From positions 930,001 to 994,000 of the forward strand of contig CAWIYY010000012.1 in NCBI GenBank assembly GCA_963840435.1: a stretch of DNA of 64,000 nt. The letters are read 5' to 3'. Shown here piece after piece: positions 46,879-56,825 of this stretch. A program made the translations under genes and the position numbers. Under the pieces are notes generated by a model, which saw only the letters and a program-made list of their open reading frames with translations, made no database searches and was not told where the DNA came from. This DNA comes from Bog-473 sp963840435 (lineage in GTDB: Bacteria > Actinomycetota > Acidimicrobiia > Acidimicrobiales > RAAP-2). Each line of letters begins with the position of its first letter. Positions within the stretch are counted from its first letter, which is position 1.

Positions 46879-46973
46879 GGAGGGCTCCTCTCAGCAACTG
46901 CGGTGACATCCTCACACGCGGCAGCTGGACGGCGCCTGGGCCCCGCAGGGAGGCGCTGTAGGGTTCACTCCCC

Positions 46974-47740
46974 GTGACCTCCGCAGCCAACGGACAGGGC
47001 GGCGCGACCGAGCCGGTCGACCCGATCCCGCCGGAACTGGACCTGACCAGGGTGCCGGTCCACGTGGCGTGCGTCATGGATGGGAACGGTCGCTGGGCCA
47101 GCGCCCGGGGACTGCCCCGGACCGAGGGCCACGCCGCCGGCGAGGCCGCCTTGCTCGATGTCGTCTACGGCGCCCTCGCCATCGGGGTCAAGTGGATCAC
47201 CCTCTACGCCTTCTCCACCGAGAACTGGCGACGGCCGCCCGACGAGGTGCGCTACCTCATGAACTTCAACCAGTCGCTGCTCATGCGCCGGCGCGACGAG
47301 CTGCACGCCAACGGGGTGCAGATCCGCTTCGCCGGCAGGCGCGACTGGCGCGTCCCCGCCGCGTGCTCAAGCGCATGGACGAGTCGATCGACCTGACCAA
47401 GAACAACCGGCGCATGGTGATGACCATGGCCTTCAATTACGGGGGGCGGGCCGAGATCGTCGACGCCGTGCGGGCCATCGCCGCCGCCGGCATCGCCCCC
47501 AACAAAATCGACGAGAAGACGATCCGCCAGCACCTCTACTTCCCCGACATGCCCGACCCCGACCTGGTCATCCGCACGTCGGGCGAGACCCGGATCTCGA
47601 ACTTCCTGCTCTGGGAGCTGGCCTACAGCGAGCTGGTCTTCCCCGAGATCCTGTGGCCCGACATGCGCCGGCGCCACCTCTACGAGGCCATCATCGACTT
47701 CCAGCGCCGGGTCCGCCGCTTCGGCGCCGTCAATCCCTGA
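46974..47740 (+). CDS. uppS: isoprenyl (undecaprenyl) diphosphate synthase (frameshifted in this sequence)
   Basis: Two frames join to about 255 residues. Frame one has VACVMDGNGRWASARGLPRTEGH (catalytic Asp after the Met, substrate loop) and TLYAFSTENWRRP. Frame two has MAFNYGGRAEIVDAVRAIA and the C-terminal DLVIRTSGETRISNFLLWEL and ELVFPEILWPDM. One C is missing in the run at 47354-47357 (RDWRVP, then RRVLKRMDES). The enzyme makes the C50-C55 lipid carrier of cell-wall synthesis and is normally essential, so a sequence error is the likeliest cause. The start is GTG 46974. Confidence 0.92.
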
Positions 47741-47807
47741 CCGCCCGACCGCCCGACCGCCGTCTCCTGACCGGACCCGCCCGCTCCGGGCGCGAGACTG
47801 GAGCTCG

Positions 47808-48137
47808 ATGTCGTTCACCCGGATCGCCACCGCCGCCGGGATCCTCGTCCTCACGCTCTTCGTGGTCGCCGTCGTGCTGGCCGGCCCCTTCGGCTCCGGC
47901 ACCGCCCTGATCGTGGCCGTGACCATCGCCGCGCTCATCGCCGCCGGCAGCCTGCTCTACGGCCGCGACTCGCACGGGGCCAAGGCGGTCGAGCGGGACC
48001 GCCCGGCCCAGGACGCCGCCGACCGGGCCGCCGCCGTGGCCGCCGAGGCCCGCCGGGCCACCGCCGAGGCGACCAAGCGGGGCGAGCGCTATTGTCCGCT
48101 CGACCCGGCGCACCGCTCCCAGACCGCCAGCCCGTGA
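47808..48137 (+). CDS. small membrane protein of unknown function
   Basis: 109 residues. Two membrane helices at about 8-28 and 31-50 (ILVLTLFVVAVVLAG; ALIVAVTIAALIAAGSLL) are followed by a charged Ala/Arg-rich helical tail. It lies between uppS and recO on the same strand, with its end 7 bases from the recO start, and is probably co-transcribed. No family recognised. Confidence 0.72.
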   Translation: MSFTRIATAAGILVLTLFVVAVVLAGPFGSGTALIVAVTIAALIAAGSLLYGRDSHGAKAVERDRPAQDAADRAAAVAAEARRATAEATKRGERYCPLDPAHRSQTASP

Positions 48138-48144
48138 GGCGGAG

Positions 48145-48876
48145 GTGAGCCTCTTCCGCGACAAGGGCGTCGTCCTGCGCACCTACCGCCTGGGCGAGGC
48201 CGACCGCATCGTCGTCTTCCTCACCGAGCGCCACGGCAAGGTGCGCGCCGTGGCCAAGGGCGTGCGCAAGACCACGTCGAAGTTCGGCGCCCGCCTCGAG
48301 CCCCTGACCCAGGTCGACCTCCTGCTCTGGCAGGGGCGCAGCGACCTCGACATCGTGAACCAGGTCGAGGTGCTGGCGTCCTTCCGTCCCATCCGGGAGG
48401 ACCTCGAGCGCCTGCCCAGCGGCATGGCCCTGCTCGAGGTGACCGACCAGATGGCCCAGGAGCGCCACCCCGATCCCCGGCTCTACACCATGCTCGTCGG
48501 CGCGCTGGGTGCCCTGGCCGACGACGGCGACCACACGCTGGTGGCGCCCGCCTTCTTCTTGAAGGCGCTCGTCCTCGAAGGCGCCGGCCCGCTGCTCGAC
48601 GCCTGTGCCACCTGCGGCGAACCCGACGGTGAGGTGGAGTTGGTCGCCTTCGACCTGGTGTCAGGGGGCACGCTGTGCCGGGCCCATCGCAGCGGCCGCC
48701 CCATGAGCGCGCCCGCGCTGGCCCTGCTGCGGCGCATCCTGGGCGGCGACCTGGCCGCCGTGCTGTCCGGGCCACCCCCGCCCGCGGCCGACGAGGTGGC
48801 CGAGCTGGCCACCGAGGCCATGGAGGTCCACCTCGACCGCCGCATCCGCTCGGTGCGCTCGACGGCCAACCTTTGA
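48145..48876 (+). CDS. recO: DNA repair protein RecO
   Basis: 243 residues. The OB-fold N-terminus (FRDKGVVLRTYRLGEADRIV; KGVRKTTSKFGARLEPLTQV) and helical C-terminus with a zinc-type Cys set (ACATCGE, then GTLCRAH) are typical. RecO loads RecA with RecR during gap repair. GTG 48145 follows GGAGG closely. The stop overlaps the hemW start. Confidence 0.94.
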   Translation: MSLFRDKGVVLRTYRLGEADRIVVFLTERHGKVRAVAKGVRKTTSKFGARLEPLTQVDLLLWQGRSDLDIVNQVEVLASFRPIREDLERLPSGMALLEVTDQMAQERHPDPRLYTMLVGALGALADDGDHTLVAPAFFLKALVLEGAGPLLDACATCGEPDGEVELVAFDLVSGGTLCRAHRSGRPMSAPALALLRRILGGDLAAVLSGPPPPAADEVAELATEAMEVHLDRRIRSVRSTANL

Positions 48877-49961
48877 CCCCCTTCGGCGTCTACGTCCACG
48901 TCCCGTTCTGCCGGGAGCGCTGCGACTACTGCGCCTTCGCCACCTACACCGACCGCGACCACCTCATGGAGCGCTACGCGGCGGCCTGCGTCACCGAGAC
49001 GCGACGTGCCGTCGCGGACGGCCACCTCGCCGCCGCCTCTTCCGTCTTCTTCGGAGGGGGCACCCCCTCCCGCCTCCATCCGGACCTCCTGTGCGAGATC
49101 CTCGAGGCCATCCCGCGCCGACCCGGGGTGGAGGTGACCGTCGAATGCAATCCCGAGGACGCCGACCAGGCTCATCTCGGCGCCTACCGGCGGGCCGGGG
49201 TGACGCGGCTCTCGTTCGGGTTGCAGTCGACCCACGACGCCGTGCTGGCCGGCCTGGGTCGGCGCCGGGTGCCCGGAGCCGCCGAGACGATCTCGGCCGC
49301 CGTGGCCGCGGCCGGCTTCGCCACCTGGAACCTCGACCTCATCTTCGGCGCGCCGGCCGAGAGCGACGACCACTGGGCCCGCACCCTCGACCACGTCCTC
49401 GGCCTGGCGCTCCCGCCGCCGCACGTGAGCGCCTACGCCCTGACCGTCGAGCCGGGGACGCCGCTCGCCCGCGACGGGCGGCGCCACCCCGACGAGGATG
49501 CGTTGGCCCGGCGCTACGAGCGGGCCGACACCGTGCTCTCCGCCGCCGGCTACCGCTGGGAGGAGATCTCCAACTGGGCCCGCCCCGGTCACGAGTGCCG
49601 GCACAACCACCTCTACTGGGAGCAGGGCGACTATCTGGGTATCGGCTCGGCCGCCCACTCGCACCGGGCCGGGTTGCGCTGGTGGAACGTGCGCACGCCC
49701 GAGCGCTACCTGGCCGCCGTCGAGTCCGGGCGTCCGGCCGAGGGCGGGCGTGAGGAGCTGAGCGACGACCAGCGCGAATTCGAGGCGCTCACCCTGGCCC
49801 TGCGCACCCGGCGCGGCGTGCCCTGGGAGTGCCTCGAGCGTCCTGGGGAACTCGACGGCATCGTGGCCGACGAGGACGGCCGCGCCGTGCTCACCGTGCG
49901 CGGCCGCCTGCTGGCCAACGAGGTCAGCACCAGAATCCGCTCCGGTAGCCTGCACCGATGA
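48873..49961 (+). CDS. hemW: radical SAM heme chaperone HemW
   Basis: 362 residues. The radical SAM cluster motif is CRERCDYC (Cys 13, 17, 20). SAM-binding SSVFFGGGTPSRL and the HemW C-terminal domain (NHLYWEQGDYLGIGSAAHSH) follow. HemW-type proteins insert haem into enzymes; older annotation called them oxygen-independent coproporphyrinogen oxidase. The start is taken as TTG 48873, overlapping the recO stop (TTGA), because no ATG or GTG lies near. The stop overlaps glyS. Confidence 0.93.
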   Translation: MTPFGVYVHVPFCRERCDYCAFATYTDRDHLMERYAAACVTETRRAVADGHLAAASSVFFGGGTPSRLHPDLLCEILEAIPRRPGVEVTVECNPEDADQAHLGAYRRAGVTRLSFGLQSTHDAVLAGLGRRRVPGAAETISAAVAAAGFATWNLDLIFGAPAESDDHWARTLDHVLGLALPPPHVSAYALTVEPGTPLARDGRRHPDEDALARRYERADTVLSAAGYRWEEISNWARPGHECRHNHLYWEQGDYLGIGSAAHSHRAGLRWWNVRTPERYLAAVESGRPAEGGREELSDDQREFEALTLALRTRRGVPWECLERPGELDGIVADEDGRAVLTVRGRLLANEVSTRIRSGSLHR

Positions 49962-51283
49962 CCGAGACGACCGGCGCCGCCAGCGACGACCTGATGGAGA
50001 AGGTGGTGCGCCTGTGCCGCCACCGCGGCTTCATCTTCCCGTCCGCCGAGATCTATGGCGGCTTCCGCTCCACCTACGACTACGGGCCGCTCGGCGTCAA
50101 CATGCTGCGCAACGTGAAGAACGCGTGGTGGCGGGCCATGGTCCAAGAGCGCGACGACGTCGTCGGGCTCGACGCCGCCATCCTCGGCCCGCCCGCCATC
50201 TGGGCCGCCTCGGGTCACCTGGCCACGTTCACCGACCCGCTGGTCGACTGCAAGAACTGCCACGAGCGCTGGCGCGAGGACAAGATCGAAGGGGTCTGCC
50301 CCAACTGCGGCTCGCACGACCTCACCGAGGCCCGGGCCTTCAATCTCATGTTCAAGACCCACGCCGGCCCGGTCGAGGACGAGGGCCACGTGGCCTACCT
50401 GCGTCCCGAGACGGCCCAGGGCATGTTCACCAACTTCGCCAACGTGCTCGGCACCACGCGCAAGAAGCCGCCCTTCGGCATCGCCCAGGTGGGCAAGTCG
50501 TTCCGCAACGAGATCACCCCGCAGAACTTCGTCTTCCGTACCCGCGAGTTCGAACAGATGGAGCTCGAGTACTTCGTGCCGCCCGATCAGGCCCAGAAAT
50601 GGTTCGACTACTGGCTCGCCGAGCGCATGCAGTGGTACCTCGACCTCGGCATCCCGGCCGAGCAGCTGCGCCTGCGCCACCACGAGCAGAGTGAGCTGTC
50701 GCACTACTCGTTGGGCACGGCCGACGTGGAGTTCAAATTTCCCTGGGACTGGGACGAGCTGGAGGGCATCGCAAACCGGGGCGACTACGACCTGACCGCC
50801 CACGCCAAGGCCTCGGGGGAGAAGCTCGACTACTTCGACCCCCAGACCAACGAGCGCTACACGCCGTACGTCATTGAGCCGGCGGCCGGGGCCACCCGCA
50901 CCATGATGGCCTTCCTGCTCTCCGCCTACGACGAGGACGAGGTGGGGGGCGAGGCCCGGACCGTGCTGCGCCTGCACTGGCGCCTCGCTCCGTACCAGGT
51001 CGCCGTCCTGCCGCTGTCGAAGAAGGACACGCTCGAGCCGCTGGCCCGCCAGGTGCTCAAAGTGCTCCAGCCGCACTTCATGTGCGACTACGACGTGACC
51101 CAGGGCATCGGCAAGCGATATCGGCGCCAGGACGAGGTGGGCACGCCCTGGTGCGTCACCGTCGACTTCGACTCGCTCGAGGACGACGCGGTGACGGTGC
51201 GCGACCGCGACAGCACCGAGCAGGTGCGTGTCCCCATCGCGGACTTGCTGGGCGAGTTGCGCCGCCGCACCGGCGAGGGCTGA
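49958..51283 (+). CDS. glyS: glycyl-tRNA synthetase (single-chain, dimeric type)
   Basis: 441 residues, the class II single-polypeptide GlyRS of actinobacteria. Motif 1 region YDYGPLGVNMLRNVKNAWW, zinc-type Cys set (CKNCHERW; CPNCGSHD), motif 2 RNEITPQNFVFRTREFEQME and motif 3 with the anticodon-binding C-terminus are all present. It overlaps hemW by ATGA. Followed by a convergent ABC operon. Confidence 0.96.
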   Translation: MTETTGAASDDLMEKVVRLCRHRGFIFPSAEIYGGFRSTYDYGPLGVNMLRNVKNAWWRAMVQERDDVVGLDAAILGPPAIWAASGHLATFTDPLVDCKNCHERWREDKIEGVCPNCGSHDLTEARAFNLMFKTHAGPVEDEGHVAYLRPETAQGMFTNFANVLGTTRKKPPFGIAQVGKSFRNEITPQNFVFRTREFEQMELEYFVPPDQAQKWFDYWLAERMQWYLDLGIPAEQLRLRHHEQSELSHYSLGTADVEFKFPWDWDELEGIANRGDYDLTAHAKASGEKLDYFDPQTNERYTPYVIEPAAGATRTMMAFLLSAYDEDEVGGEARTVLRLHWRLAPYQVAVLPLSKKDTLEPLARQVLKVLQPHFMCDYDVTQGIGKRYRRQDEVGTPWCVTVDFDSLEDDAVTVRDRDSTEQVRVPIADLLGELRRRTGEG

Positions 51284-51292
51284 GACCCGCGC

Positions 51293-52116
51293 TCAGGCGA
51301 CCTGGCGGTACTTGCGCACCGCCAGGGGCACGACGACGATCAGCAGCCCGAAGCACCAGGCCAGCGCCTGCCAGACCGCACTCGTGTCGATCAGCGTGCC
51401 CCCGGTCATGAGCGAGCGCGCCGCGTCGACCACCTGGGTCACTGGCTGGTGCTCGGCGAAGGCTTGGAGCCAGCCCGGCATGTCCTGCACCGGGACGAAG
51501 GCGGACGAGGCGAAGATCAGCGGGAAGAGAATCGGGAAGACCATGAGTTGCGCCGTCTCGGCGTTGGGGGCCGAGAGCCCGACCGTGGCGAAGCTCCAGC
51601 ACAGGGTGTAGGAGAAGAGCAGCACGATCAGGATGCCGCAGAGGAAGAGCCCGACGTTCGTGCCGATGCGGAAGCCGACGGCGAAGCCGACCGCGCTGAT
51701 GATGGCCACCGTGAACACGTTGCGCACCAGGTCGGCCGTGGTGCGGCCGGCCAGCACGGCCGAACGGGCCATGGGCAGGGCGCGGAAGCGTTCGATCAGT
51801 CCCTTCTGGAGGTCCTCGGACAATCCCACCGCCGTGTTCACGGCCCCGAAGGTCACCGTCTGCACGTAGACGCCGGGCATGAGGTAGTCGACGTAGGGCA
51901 CGCCCGGTATGTGGATGGCGCCGCCGAAGACGTAGACGAAGAGCAGCACGAACATGATCGGCTGGATGGCGGAGAAGAACACCGCCTCGGGGTTGCGGGT
52001 CAGGACGCGCAGGTTGCGCCAGCTCACCGTGAGGATGTCCTGCAGGGTCCAGCTGATTCGCCCGCCCTTCTCGGCCGGCCGGTCTGTCAGCACCGTGCTG
52101 GGGAACGAGAGCGTGG

Positions 52117-52120
<4 letters not shown>
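51293..52120 (-). CDS. ABC-2-type permease (DrrB-like)
   Basis: 275 residues with six hydrophobic segments (AVFFSAIQPIMFVLLFVYVF first). The ABC-2 signature region PMARSAVLAGRTTADLVRNV and FASSAFVPVQDMPGWLQ, as in daunorubicin-type DrrB, are visible. ATG 52120 overlaps the ATPase stop. Forms an exporter with the ATPase; substrate unknown. Confidence 0.92.
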
Positions 52121-53163
<1,043 letters not shown>

Positions 53164-53172
53164 CAACAAAGA

Positions 53173-53189
53173 AACTTAGTGATAAAGTT
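53173..53189. promoter_or_regulatory. inverted repeat in the ABC / MarR intergenic gap
   Basis: The 32-base gap is very AT-rich in otherwise GC-rich DNA and holds AACTT (53173-53177) and its complement AAGTT (53185-53189), 7 bases apart. MarR proteins bind such repeats and repress both divergent genes. The promoters must overlap this site or the coding starts. Confidence 0.5.
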
Positions 53190-53195
53190 ATTTAT

Positions 53196-53708
53196 GTGTC
53201 AAGACAGTGGTCGCGCAGCGAGCTGGCCCAGCAACTGCGCGCCGAGATCATGGGGTACCTCGGCGCGGCCAGTGATTTCGACGAGCGCCTGGCCAAGAAG
53301 CTGAAGCTGGGCCGGAGCGACATGCGCTGCCTGGAGCTGATCGCCCGGGCAGGGCCGCTCACGGCCGGTCGCCTGGCCGAGGAGAGCGGGCTGACCACCG
53401 GGGCGGTCACCTTCATCCTCGACCGCCTCGAGGAGGCCGGCATGGTGACCCGCCGGCGCGACACCGAGGACCGGCGCCGTGTCTGGGTCGAGATCGTGCC
53501 CGAGGCCCGCGAACGTCTGGCCGGCCTGCAGCAACCCATCGCCGAAGAGATGCGCCAGGTGGCCCGGCACTTCAAAGCCGACGAGCTCGCGCTGGTGCGC
53601 GACTTCATGCGCCAAGCGAAGGAGGTCTTCCAGCGCCAGGTCCACGACGGCCGCTGGGGCGAGGCGGAGTCCTCCGACGCCCACTCGGGCGGCGGCACGC
53701 CGCGCTGA
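53196..53708 (+). CDS. MarR-family transcriptional regulator
   Basis: 170 residues. The winged helix (about 55-115: AGRLAEESGLTTGAVTFILD and VTRRRDTEDRRRVWVEI) is clear, with dimerisation helices on both sides. The start is GTG 53196. It probably represses the divergent DrrAB-type exporter and itself. Confidence 0.92.
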   Translation: MSRQWSRSELAQQLRAEIMGYLGAASDFDERLAKKLKLGRSDMRCLELIARAGPLTAGRLAEESGLTTGAVTFILDRLEEAGMVTRRRDTEDRRRVWVEIVPEARERLAGLQQPIAEEMRQVARHFKADELALVRDFMRQAKEVFQRQVHDGRWGEAESSDAHSGGGTPR

Positions 53709-53842
53709 TTGCGCCCCCGGACGCCGCCGGAGGCGGCCGGAGGGGAAAGTAGGCTCAGGTGGCCCAGCCCAGGTCGGGAGGGGCGTCCACGTTTCGTGAC
53801 CGTGTTCCCGTGCGGTTCGCCCGTTCAGGGCAAGGAGGCCTG

Positions 53843-56539
53843 ATGCCGTTCGTCTTCGATTTCGACCACACGCACCCCCGCCCACCCATGGAGCTCAAGG
53901 ATCTCCTCGGTGGCAAGGGCGCCAACCTGGCCGAGATGACGTCGGTACTCGAGCTGCCCGTCCCCCCGGGCTTCACCATCTCGACCGACGCCTGCCGGGC
54001 CTACATGGCCGAAGGCTGGCCCAAGGGCCTCGACGCCGAAGTGGCCTCGGCCCGGGCCCGCCTGGAGAAGGCCATGGGCAAGGCCATCGGTGACGCCAAG
54101 GACCCGTTGCTGGTCTCGGTGCGATCGGGGGCCAAGTTCTCCATGCCCGGGATGATGGACACCGTCCTCAATCTCGGCCTCAACGACAAGTCGGTCGAGG
54201 GCCTGGCCGCCCAGACCGGTGACGAGCGCTTCGCCTTCGACTCCTACCGCCGCTTCATCGCCATGTACGGGCGCATCGTGCTCGAGCTCCCCGGCGAGGA
54301 GTTCGACTCCCTCTTCGACGCGGCCAAGGAGTTGGCCGGGACCACCTCGGACGCCAAGGTGCCCACGGAGCTCTTGCGCTACCTGGTCGACTCCTACCAG
54401 CAGATCGTCGAGCGCCACACCGGCAAGCCCTTCCCCCAGAACCCGACCGACCAGCTGCGCGGCGCCATCGAGGCGGTCTTCCGCAGCTGGAACGGTCCCC
54501 GGGCCATCGCGTATCGCGACCGCGAGCGCATCGCGCATGACCTGGGCACCGCGGTCAACGTGCAGGCCATGGTCTTCGGCAACCGCGATGACAACTCGGG
54601 CACCGGTGTCGGCTTCACCCGCGACCCGGCCACCGGCGACAAGGGCGCCTACGGCGACTTCTTGGTCAACGCCCAGGGCGAGGACGTGGTGGCCGGCATC
54701 CGCAACACCGAGCCCATCGCCGAGCTGAAGAAGCAGTTCCCCAAGGTCCACGCCGAGCTGCTGAAGATCTTCTCGCGGCTCGAAGCGCACTACGCCGACA
54801 TGTGCGACACCGAGTTCACCATTGAACAGGGCAAGCTCTGGATGCTCCAGACCCGCGTCGGCAAGCGCACCGGCGCGGCCGCCCTCAAGATGGCGGTCGA
54901 CATGGTCCGTTCCAGCGACCTTGGCATCTCCAAGGCCGAGGCGGTCACCCGCATCACCGAGGACCACCTCGACTCGGTGCTCCATCCCCAGTTCGCTTCG
55001 TCGGGTTACGCCGTGTGGGCCAAGGGCCTCGGGGCCAGCCCGGGTGCCGCCGTCGGGCAGATCTACTTCAGCGCCGACGACGCAGCCGCCGCAGCCGGTC
55101 GCGGCGAGCAGGTGATCCTGGTGCGCAACGAGACCTCGCCCGAGGACGTGCACGGCATGCTGGCCTCAGAAGGCATCCTGACCGCCCGCGGTGGCCTGGT
55201 CAGCCATGCCGCGGTGGTGGCTCGGGGCTGGGGCAAGCCGGCCGTGGTCGGCGCCGAAGTGCTCCGCCTGGGCGACCGCACGGTGAGCGCCGGGGGCGTG
55301 ACGCTCTCCGAAGGCGACTGGGTCTCCCTCGACGGTGGGGCCGGCATCGTGGTGGCCGGCCAGGTCCCGCTGACCCCGGCCAAGCCGACGGCCGCGTTCG
55401 CCACCGTGCTCTCGTGGGCCGACGAGATCCGCAAGGGCCACCTGGCCGTGCGGACCAACGCCGATACCGGTGACGACGCGGCCAACGCCCGCTCGCTCGG
55501 CGCCGAGGGCATCGGGCTCTGCCGCACCGAGCACATGTTCTTGGGCGAGGACCGCCTCCCCGTGGTGCGCCGCATGATCCTGGCCCAGACGCCCGAGGAG
55601 GAGACCGACGCCCTCGAGGAGCTGCGCCTGGTCCAGAAGGAGGACTTCGAGGCCATCCTCGCCGCCATGGACGGCCTTCCCGTCACCGTGCGCCTGCTCG
55701 ACCCGCCTCTCCACGAGTTCTTGCCCTCGACCGAGGAGCTGGCCATCAAGGAGGCCACCGTCGGGCTCAACCCCGAGGAGCGCCGCCTCTACGAGGCCGC
55801 GCTCTCGTGGAAGGAGGCCAACCCGATGCTCGGCACGCGCGGGGTGCGTCTCGGGGTCATCAAGCCCGGCCTCTACGCCATGCAGGTGCGCGCCCTCATG
55901 GAGGCGGCCCGCCAGCGGGTGGCCGACGGGGGGCACCCCATCGTCGAGATCATGATCCCCCTCACCGTGACCCGGGCCGAGCTGGCTCTGGCCCGCGGGT
56001 GGGTGGAAGACGCCGTCGAGGACGTGAACAAGGAGCGGGGGCCGCGGCCCTCCAAGGGCGCCAAGGCGGGCAGCGCCAAGGCGGGCAAGCTCGAGGTCAC
56101 CATCGGGACCATGATCGAGACGCCGCGGGCCGCCCTCCTGGCGGGCGAGATCGCCGAGGTGGCGGACTTCTTCTCCTTCGGCACCAACGACCTCACCCAG
56201 ATGACGTTCGGCTTCTCGCGCGACGACGTCGAGGGTCGCATGATGGACGCCTACCTCGAGCTCGGCCTCCTGCCGCGCAACCCCTTCGAGGTGGTCGACA
56301 TGGAGGGCGTTGGCGAGCTGGTGCGGCTCGGCACGGAGCGGGGCCGGGCCACCCGGCCCTCCCTCAAGGTGGGCGTGTGCGGCGAGCACGGCGGTGACCC
56401 CGCCTCCATTGACCTCTTCTACGACGCCGGGCTCGACTACGTGAGCTGCTCGCCCTTCCGGGTCCCCGTGGCCCGGCTGGCCGCGGCCCAGGCCGTGCTG
56501 GCCCGCGACGGTGGCGACCCCAAGGCAGCCAAGGACTAA
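53843..56539 (+). CDS. ppdK: pyruvate, phosphate dikinase
   Basis: 898 residues. PPDK interconverts pyruvate, ATP and phosphate with PEP, AMP and pyrophosphate. The N-terminal ATP-grasp domain begins DLLGGKGANLAEMTSVL. The phospho-carrier His is at 455 in GGLVSHAAVVARGWGKP, and the PEP domain has the catalytic Cys at about 846 in GVCGEHGGDP. A Lys/Gly/Ala-rich insert (KGAKAGSAKAGK) sits near residue 735. ATG 53843 has AAGGAGG just upstream; a start at 53759 lacks this. Confidence 0.96.
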   Translation: MPFVFDFDHTHPRPPMELKDLLGGKGANLAEMTSVLELPVPPGFTISTDACRAYMAEGWPKGLDAEVASARARLEKAMGKAIGDAKDPLLVSVRSGAKFSMPGMMDTVLNLGLNDKSVEGLAAQTGDERFAFDSYRRFIAMYGRIVLELPGEEFDSLFDAAKELAGTTSDAKVPTELLRYLVDSYQQIVERHTGKPFPQNPTDQLRGAIEAVFRSWNGPRAIAYRDRERIAHDLGTAVNVQAMVFGNRDDNSGTGVGFTRDPATGDKGAYGDFLVNAQGEDVVAGIRNTEPIAELKKQFPKVHAELLKIFSRLEAHYADMCDTEFTIEQGKLWMLQTRVGKRTGAAALKMAVDMVRSSDLGISKAEAVTRITEDHLDSVLHPQFASSGYAVWAKGLGASPGAAVGQIYFSADDAAAAAGRGEQVILVRNETSPEDVHGMLASEGILTARGGLVSHAAVVARGWGKPAVVGAEVLRLGDRTVSAGGVTLSEGDWVSLDGGAGIVVAGQVPLTPAKPTAAFATVLSWADEIRKGHLAVRTNADTGDDAANARSLGAEGIGLCRTEHMFLGEDRLPVVRRMILAQTPEEETDALEELRLVQKEDFEAILAAMDGLPVTVRLLDPPLHEFLPSTEELAIKEATVGLNPEERRLYEAALSWKEANPMLGTRGVRLGVIKPGLYAMQVRALMEAARQRVADGGHPIVEIMIPLTVTRAELALARGWVEDAVEDVNKERGPRPSKGAKAGSAKAGKLEVTIGTMIETPRAALLAGEIAEVADFFSFGTNDLTQMTFGFSRDDVEGRMMDAYLELGLLPRNPFEVVDMEGVGELVRLGTERGRATRPSLKVGVCGEHGGDPASIDLFYDAGLDYVSCSPFRVPVARLAAAQAVLARDGGDPKAAKD

Positions 56540-56772
56540 GAGGTCGGGTCGCCCTCGGCGGCGCGTCCGGCCTGCTGCCAGCGCCGGAGGGCGATCAGCG
56601 TCCAGACGCCCTCGACCACGCCGAAGGGCCAGGCGCCCGAAAGGAAGCCGTAGGAGCTCGAGAGGGCACAGCCCAGGGCGAACGCCAGGATGAAGCCGCG
56701 TCCACGCCCCTCCAGGGCATACATGCCCATCATGAAGGTGAGGGCGCAGACGCCGTAGATGGTGACTGCCAT
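56536..56772 (-). CDS. small membrane protein
   Basis: 78 residues with two or three membrane helices (VTIYGVCALTFMMGMYALEG; FILAFALGCALSSSYGFL) and a short charged tail. The two genes overlap tail to tail by 4 bases with ppdK. It lies in front of dnaG on the other strand. Conserved-looking but function unknown. Confidence 0.65.
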   Translation of the reverse strand: MAVTIYGVCALTFMMGMYALEGRGRGFILAFALGCALSSSYGFLSGAWPFGVVEGVWTLIALRRWQQAGRAAEGDPTS

Positions 56773-56825
56773 CCATGAACGCTAGGCCAGCCTGGACTGG
56801 CGCAACGTCGCGGTACGTTGCGGGT

